Source of the DNA: Pseudomonas fluorescens
GTDB lineage: Bacteria; Pseudomonadota; Gammaproteobacteria; Pseudomonadales; Pseudomonadaceae
Reading direction: 5' to 3'
DNA: 64,000 nt
Assembly: GCF_902497745.1 (NCBI RefSeq)
Contig: NZ_CABVHJ010000019.1
Span: 62,001-126,000 of the forward strand
Made by a program: the position numbers and the translations under genes
The notes under the pieces: generated by a model
Told to the model about the DNA's origin: nothing
The model's database searches: none
Seen by the model: only the letters and a program-made list of their open reading frames with translations
Shown here: positions 59,934-64,000 of the stretch, piece by piece
Layout of the letters: each line of letters opens with the position of its first letter
Numbering within the stretch: position 1 is the stretch's first letter

Positions 59934-60344
59934 ATGCCGCAACCCGCCTCCTCGAAACTCGCCCGCGTGCTGTTCGGCCTCTTGGCCTACGTCAGCCTCG
60001 GCATTGGCCTGATCGCCATCGTCGTGCCCGGTCTGCCGACCACCGAGTTCATCCTCCTCGCCGCCTGGGCCGCGACCCGCAGTTCGCCGCGCCTGAGTGC
60101 CTGGCTGGAAAACCATCGGCTGTTCGGACCGATCCTCAGCAACTGGCGTAACGGCAAGATCATCGCGCGCAAGGCCAAAGTCAGCGCGACGGTGAGCATG
60201 TTGCTCTGCGCGACTTTAATGCTGGTGATGCTCGACCACGGCTGGCCGGTCTATCTGGCGATAGCCGGGATGAGCCTGGGCAATCTGTGGATCTGGTCGC
60301 GCCCGGAATCCATCCGGGTCTGTACTGACCCGTCATCGCACTGA
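59934..60344 (+). CDS. YbaN family (DUF454) inner membrane protein
   Basis: A 136-residue protein with three or four hydrophobic helices and the DUF454 core GLIAIVVPGLPTTEFILLAAW (residues 24-44), then SSPRLSAWLENHRLFGPIL. No function is established. YbaN genes are often found beside iron or heme genes. There is no clear link to the hemO transcript because a REP-I element separates them. Confidence 0.9.
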   Translation: MPQPASSKLARVLFGLLAYVSLGIGLIAIVVPGLPTTEFILLAAWAATRSSPRLSAWLENHRLFGPILSNWRNGKIIARKAKVSATVSMLLCATLMLVMLDHGWPVYLAIAGMSLGNLWIWSRPESIRVCTDPSSH

Positions 60345-60534
60345 AACATCCCTGTAATTAATCACTTTTTCAGCACTTTCCCCTGCGCAAACGTTTAGCG
60401 CTGACCGTTCGTCGGCGCGCGCCTCATGCCCTCTGCTTACACGCCGATGAGCATTGAATGGCGCTGAATGGATTTGGCGAACCGGATAGTTCATATCCGC
60501 CTGCCACCCGTTTATTCATTCACGAGATCGCCCC

Positions 60535-62673
60535 ATGTTCGACTCTCTGTCCATTCGCCTGAAAATCGTCCTGCTCTCCGGCCTGTGCCTGCTCGGTGTA
60601 GTCGCGCTGATCGTCGGCATGAACATCTACCAGACCAACCAGAACGACGAACTGGTCAGCAACTCCAGCAACAAATTGCTCACCGCCAGTGTGCAGAATC
60701 TGTTGCAAGCCAAAGCCGCCGAACAAGCCGTGCGGGTGCAGAAAACCTTCGGCGAAAGCCTGACGGTGATCACTGCCGTAGCGGATCAGATCAAGGACAT
60801 GCGCGTCATGGCCGCCAAGCGTTCGCTGGACGCCGGCGCCTTGCGTGAAGAGTTGAACCTGAGCCTGAAAACCGCCTTCGAGCGCAACGACAAAGTGCTC
60901 GGTATCTGGCTCGCTTTCGAACCGAACGCTCTGGACGGCAAGGACAGCGAATTCGCCAACGATGCCGCGCGCCAGTCCAACGAAGCCGGACGTTTCGCCA
61001 CCTACTGGAGCCGCGCCGCCGGCGCCTCACTGAACACGATCATGGTCGAAGAAGACCTGACCAAAACCACCCTCAGCGTCAGCGGCACGCCCTACAACAG
61101 CTGGTACACCTGCCCTCGCGATGCCAAGCGCACCTGCTTGCTAGATCCGTATGCCGACACCGTCGGCGGCAAGGAAATGCTCATGACGACCATTTCCGTG
61201 CCGTTGATCGTCGACGGCAAAGCCATCGGCGTGGTCGGCGTCGACATCGCCCTCGACGCCCTGCAAGCGGCGGCCGTGGACTCCCAGCGCAACCTGTTCA
61301 ACAACGCCGGGCACATGCTGATCGTCTCCGGCAGCGGCGTGCTCGCTGCCGACAGCTCCAACGCGAGCAAGGTCGGCAAAAAAATCAGCGACACCCTCGG
61401 CGCCGATGGCCAGGATGTGCTGCAACTGCTGACCTCCGGCACACCGAAGATTCTCGAACAGGGCGACCTGATTCGCGCCGTGTACCCGGTCGACCCGATT
61501 GGCAATTCGCGCGCCTGGGGCGTGGTGATCGACCTGCCGAAACAAGTGCTGCTGGCCGACTCGGTCAAGCTGCAAGCGGTACTCGACGATGCTCAGGAAA
61601 CCGGCGTGATCACAGCGCTGCTGGTTGCCGTGGTCGCCGGTCTGGTCGGCCTGTTGCTGATCTGGCTCACCGCGTCCGGCGTCACCCGGCCGATCAACAG
61701 CGTCGCCGAAATGCTGAAAAATATTGCCAGCGGCGAAGGCGATCTGACTCAACGCCTGAACTACAGCAAGCAGGATGAACTGGGCGAACTGGTGAACTGG
61801 TTCAACCGCTTCCTCGACAAGCTGCAACCGACCATCGCGCAGATCAAACAGAGCATCACCGAAGCACGCGGCACCGCCGACCAGTCTTCGGAAATCGCCC
61901 GTCAGACCAGCGAAGGCATGCAGGTGCAGTTCCGCGAGATCGACCAGGTTGCGACCGCTTCCAACGAAATGAGCGCCACCGCCCACGACGTCGCCAACAG
62001 CGCATCCAACGCTGCCAACGCCGCGAAAGGCGCCGACCAGTCGGCCAAGGACGGCATGTCGATCATCGAGCGCAGCACCCGCGACATCAACCAACTGGCC
62101 GATGAAGTCAGCAAGGCAGTGACCGAGGTTGAAGCGCTGGCAGTCAACAGCGAGCAGATCGGTTCGGTGCTGGAAGTGATCCGCAGCATTGCCGAACAGA
62201 CCAACCTGCTGGCGCTCAACGCGGCGATTGAAGCGGCCCGCGCCGGTGAGAGCGGCCGTGGTTTTGCCGTGGTTGCCGACGAAGTACGCAACCTCGCCAA
62301 GCGCACGCAGGATTCGGTGGAAGAGATTCGCATCGTGATCGAGCGGATTCAGACCGGTACGCGTGGCGTGGTCGCGACCATGCATTCGAGCCAGACCCAG
62401 GCTCACAACAACGCCGGGCAGATTCGTCAGGCGGTGGATGCGCTGGGCAAGATCAGCGATGCGGTGACGGTGATCAGTGACATGAACCTGCAGATTGCCA
62501 GTGCGGCTGAACAGCAGAGCGCGGTGGCTGAAGAGGTCAATCGCAACGTTTCGGCGATTCGTACAGTTACCGAAACCCTGACCGGCCAAGCCACTGAATC
62601 GGCCGCGATCAGCAGCCAGCTCAATGCCCTGGCCAGTCAGCAGATGAAATTGATGGATCAGTTCCGCGTCTGA
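60535..62673 (+). CDS. Methyl-accepting chemotaxis protein with dCache ligand domain
   Basis: A 712-residue chemoreceptor. Helix 1 is residues 10-30, a periplasmic dCache_1 domain spans about 35-345 and helix 2 is near 360-382. HAMP and the signalling hairpin follow (QTNLLALNAAIEAARAGE at the tip). In the distal pocket, YNSWYTCPRDAKRTCLLDPY is the amine/amino-acid-type WY...PY pattern, and its two Cys could form a disulfide. There is no C-terminal CheR pentapeptide. The ligand is unknown. Confidence 0.93.
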   Translation: MFDSLSIRLKIVLLSGLCLLGVVALIVGMNIYQTNQNDELVSNSSNKLLTASVQNLLQAKAAEQAVRVQKTFGESLTVITAVADQIKDMRVMAAKRSLDAGALREELNLSLKTAFERNDKVLGIWLAFEPNALDGKDSEFANDAARQSNEAGRFATYWSRAAGASLNTIMVEEDLTKTTLSVSGTPYNSWYTCPRDAKRTCLLDPYADTVGGKEMLMTTISVPLIVDGKAIGVVGVDIALDALQAAAVDSQRNLFNNAGHMLIVSGSGVLAADSSNASKVGKKISDTLGADGQDVLQLLTSGTPKILEQGDLIRAVYPVDPIGNSRAWGVVIDLPKQVLLADSVKLQAVLDDAQETGVITALLVAVVAGLVGLLLIWLTASGVTRPINSVAEMLKNIASGEGDLTQRLNYSKQDELGELVNWFNRFLDKLQPTIAQIKQSITEARGTADQSSEIARQTSEGMQVQFREIDQVATASNEMSATAHDVANSASNAANAAKGADQSAKDGMSIIERSTRDINQLADEVSKAVTEVEALAVNSEQIGSVLEVIRSIAEQTNLLALNAAIEAARAGESGRGFAVVADEVRNLAKRTQDSVEEIRIVIERIQTGTRGVVATMHSSQTQAHNNAGQIRQAVDALGKISDAVTVISDMNLQIASAAEQQSAVAEEVNRNVSAIRTVTETLTGQATESAAISSQLNALASQQMKLMDQFRV

Positions 62674-62692
62674 CGCTACACCGTTGAACCCT

Positions 62693-62780
62693 GTGGGAGC
62701 GAGCTTGCTCGCGAAAGCGGTCTGCCATTCAGTAATGATGTTGAATATGACGGCCCCTTCGCGAGCAAGCTCGCTCCCAC
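62693..62780. repeat. REP-II palindromic element, copy 8
   Basis: Inverted GTGGGAGCGAGCTTGCTCGC arms between the chemoreceptor and the CoA-transferase gene. Confidence 0.9.
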
Positions 62781-62864
62781 AGGGGTGAGTGTTCACCTGC
62801 GGGATTTCATCTGACTCGGGATTGTTTTGCACTATCATCGCCCTCTCGCTCCGGAGGGCCTTCG

Positions 62865-64000
62865 ATGACTGATTTACTCACGTCCATTCAAGCCGCACTC
62901 GGCTTGCCGCACACGCCGATTCCGTTCACTGATCGTGGCGCCCTGCCCTCGGCGTTCGCCGTCACCGAGCTTGCCTGCGCCAGCATCGCCGCTGCCGGTC
63001 AGGCCGTCAGCGAATTGATCCGGCAACAGACCGGTCATTTGCCGGTCGTTGCAGTCGACCGTCGATTGGCATCGTTCTGGTTCTCCAGCTCGCTACGTCC
63101 GATGGGCTGGCAGGTGCCACCGCTGTGGGACCCGATAGCCGGCGACTACGCGACCCGCGACGGCTGGATCCGCCTGCACACCAACGCTCCACATCACCGT
63201 GCCGCCGCTGAACGTGTGCTCGGTGCCTGCGCCGACCGTGCCGCGATGGCGGCGAAAGTCGCACGATGGACCAGTACAGAACTGGAGCAAGCCGTGGTCG
63301 AGGCCCAAGGTTGTGCCGCCGAAATGCGTAGTTGGGCGCAATGGCAGCAGCATCCGCAGGGGCTGGCAGTAAATGCCGAACCGTTGGTGCATTTCTTCGA
63401 TTCGCCAGATGAACACAGTCAACCGTGGCAAGGTTCGGTGGCGCAACCCTTGGCCGGGATCAAGGTATTGGATTTGACGCGCGTGCTCGCCGGCCCCACC
63501 GCCAGCCGTTTTCTCGCAGGCCTTGGCGCCGATGTGTTGCGCATCGACTCACCGACCTGGAACGAGCCCGGTGTCGTCCCGGAAATGACCCTCGGCAAAC
63601 GCTGCGCGCGACTGGATCTGCATGACTCGGCGGATCGTGCGGTGTTCGAAAGTCTGTTGAAGGACGCCGATATTCTGCTGCACGGGTACCGTGCCGACGC
63701 ACTGGAAAATCTCGGTTTCGGCGTTGAGCGCCGTCGCCAAATCGCGCCGGGCCTGATCGATGTCGGCCTCAACGCCTATGGCTGGAGCGGCCCGTGGCAG
63801 AACCGTCGAGGTTTCGACAGTCTGGTGCAGATGAGCAGCGGCATTGCCGAAGCCGGGCAGCTCTGGAAGCAAGCTGACAAACCGACGCCGTTGCCGGTGC
63901 AGGCGCTGGATCATGCGACCGGGTATTTGATGGCGGCGAGTGCGCTCCGACTGTTGACCGTGCGTTTGAACACGGGTCGCGGTTGCTCGGCGCGGTTGTC
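62865..64000 (+). CDS. Family III CoA-transferase (CaiB/BaiF), partial, with extra N-terminal part
   Basis: The frame runs off the right edge after 378 codons. From about residue 195 it is a normal family III CoA-transferase: PLAGIKVLDLTRVLAGPTAS, then the conserved Asp318 in RGFDSLVQMSSGIAE, which forms the CoA thioester in this family. The first 190 residues resemble the C-terminal end of the same family (DGWIRLHTNAPHHRAAAERV; WAQWQQHPQGLAV). That suggests a fused or permuted protein. CGGAGGG precedes the ATG. Substrates are unknown. Confidence 0.88.
   Translation, partial: MTDLLTSIQAALGLPHTPIPFTDRGALPSAFAVTELACASIAAAGQAVSELIRQQTGHLPVVAVDRRLASFWFSSSLRPMGWQVPPLWDPIAGDYATRDGWIRLHTNAPHHRAAAERVLGACADRAAMAAKVARWTSTELEQAVVEAQGCAAEMRSWAQWQQHPQGLAVNAEPLVHFFDSPDEHSQPWQGSVAQPLAGIKVLDLTRVLAGPTASRFLAGLGADVLRIDSPTWNEPGVVPEMTLGKRCARLDLHDSADRAVFESLLKDADILLHGYRADALENLGFGVERRRQIAPGLIDVGLNAYGWSGPWQNRRGFDSLVQMSSGIAEAGQLWKQADKPTPLPVQALDHATGYLMAASALRLLTVRLNTGRGCSARL

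Noticed and set aside
60345..60534. Flagellar sigma (FliA) promoter before the chemoreceptor
   Set aside because: A GCCGATGA near 60447 resembles the -10 element, but I find no acceptable -35 at the right spacing.
61141..62838. 565-codon minus-strand frame opposite the dCache chemoreceptor
   Set aside because: Antisense shadow. It also reads through a REP-II element.
1..64000. tRNA, rRNA, phage, insertion sequence or defence genes
   Set aside because: I saw no cloverleaf, integrase, transposase, restriction, toxin-antitoxin or phage protein. The only mobile-looking features are small non-coding palindromic elements.

Overview
The window looks like a chromosomal segment of a Pseudomonas from the P. 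fluorescens complex. It carries an Entner-Doudoroff glucose regulon of Pseudomonas type (zwf-pgl-eda next to hexR, edd-glk-gltR-gtrS divergent from gapA, gtsABCD-oprB). It also has a fadD1/fadD2 pair beside a lysophospholipase-like and a MaoC-like gene, an alpha-type heme oxygenase locus, and dozens of short GC-rich palindromes typical of these genomes. I found no rRNA, tRNA, CRISPR array, prophage, insertion sequence or defence island. The last gene runs off the right edge.

Layout. 1-10.6 kb: accessory metabolism and regulation, with LysR/SDR and LysR/PACE-efflux divergent pairs, an ECF42-type sigma operon with its YCII (DGPF) and SnoaL-like partners, three small acyltransferase or flavoprotein genes, a LysE exporter and AlaC. 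10.6-13.8 kb: gluconate uptake and phosphorylation (gntT, gntK) with the LacI-family regulator gntR and three matching operator-like palindromes. 14-26.6 kb: a second LysR/PACE pair, an MFS transporter, a soluble PAS-PAS chemoreceptor (BdlA-like), a sigma factor translationally coupled to a betaine-type binding protein, a signal-less PhnD-like protein, a fatty acid desaturase, def-brkB and small stress proteins. 27-32.4 kb: fatty acid activation. 32.6-35.3 kb: small conserved proteins, a class V aminotransferase and a degenerate intradiol-dioxygenase-like protein. 35.5-54.5 kb: the glucose regulon. 54.7-59.8 kb: a Fur-box-preceded heme sensing and uptake locus (ECF sigma, FecR anti-sigma, STN-containing TonB receptor, HemO). 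59.9-64 kb: YbaN, a dCache chemoreceptor and a two-part CoA-transferase.

How the genes work together. OprB and GtsABCD import glucose, and Glk phosphorylates it. Zwf, Pgl, Edd and Eda take glucose-6-phosphate to pyruvate plus glyceraldehyde-3-phosphate, which GapA oxidises. GntT and GntK feed gluconate into the same pathway at 6-phosphogluconate. HexR-type operators (TTGT-N7-ACAA) lie in the zwf/hexR and edd/gapA gaps. A separate layer is suggested by AAnAAnAA motifs, the Hfq/Crc catabolite-repression signature, just upstream of at least eight of these sugar genes.

The most distinctive non-genic content is three families of palindromic elements: ten REP-I, eight REP-II and five larger composite MITE-like elements of about 160-270 bp. 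By my annotation none falls in any of 13 divergent promoter gaps, while 10 of 12 convergent gaps carry at least one. I do not see a clearly new multi-gene system. The best candidates for new biology are the composite element family, the sigma/binding-protein pair, the degenerate intradiol-fold protein, a 27-codon leader ORF and the fused CoA-transferase.
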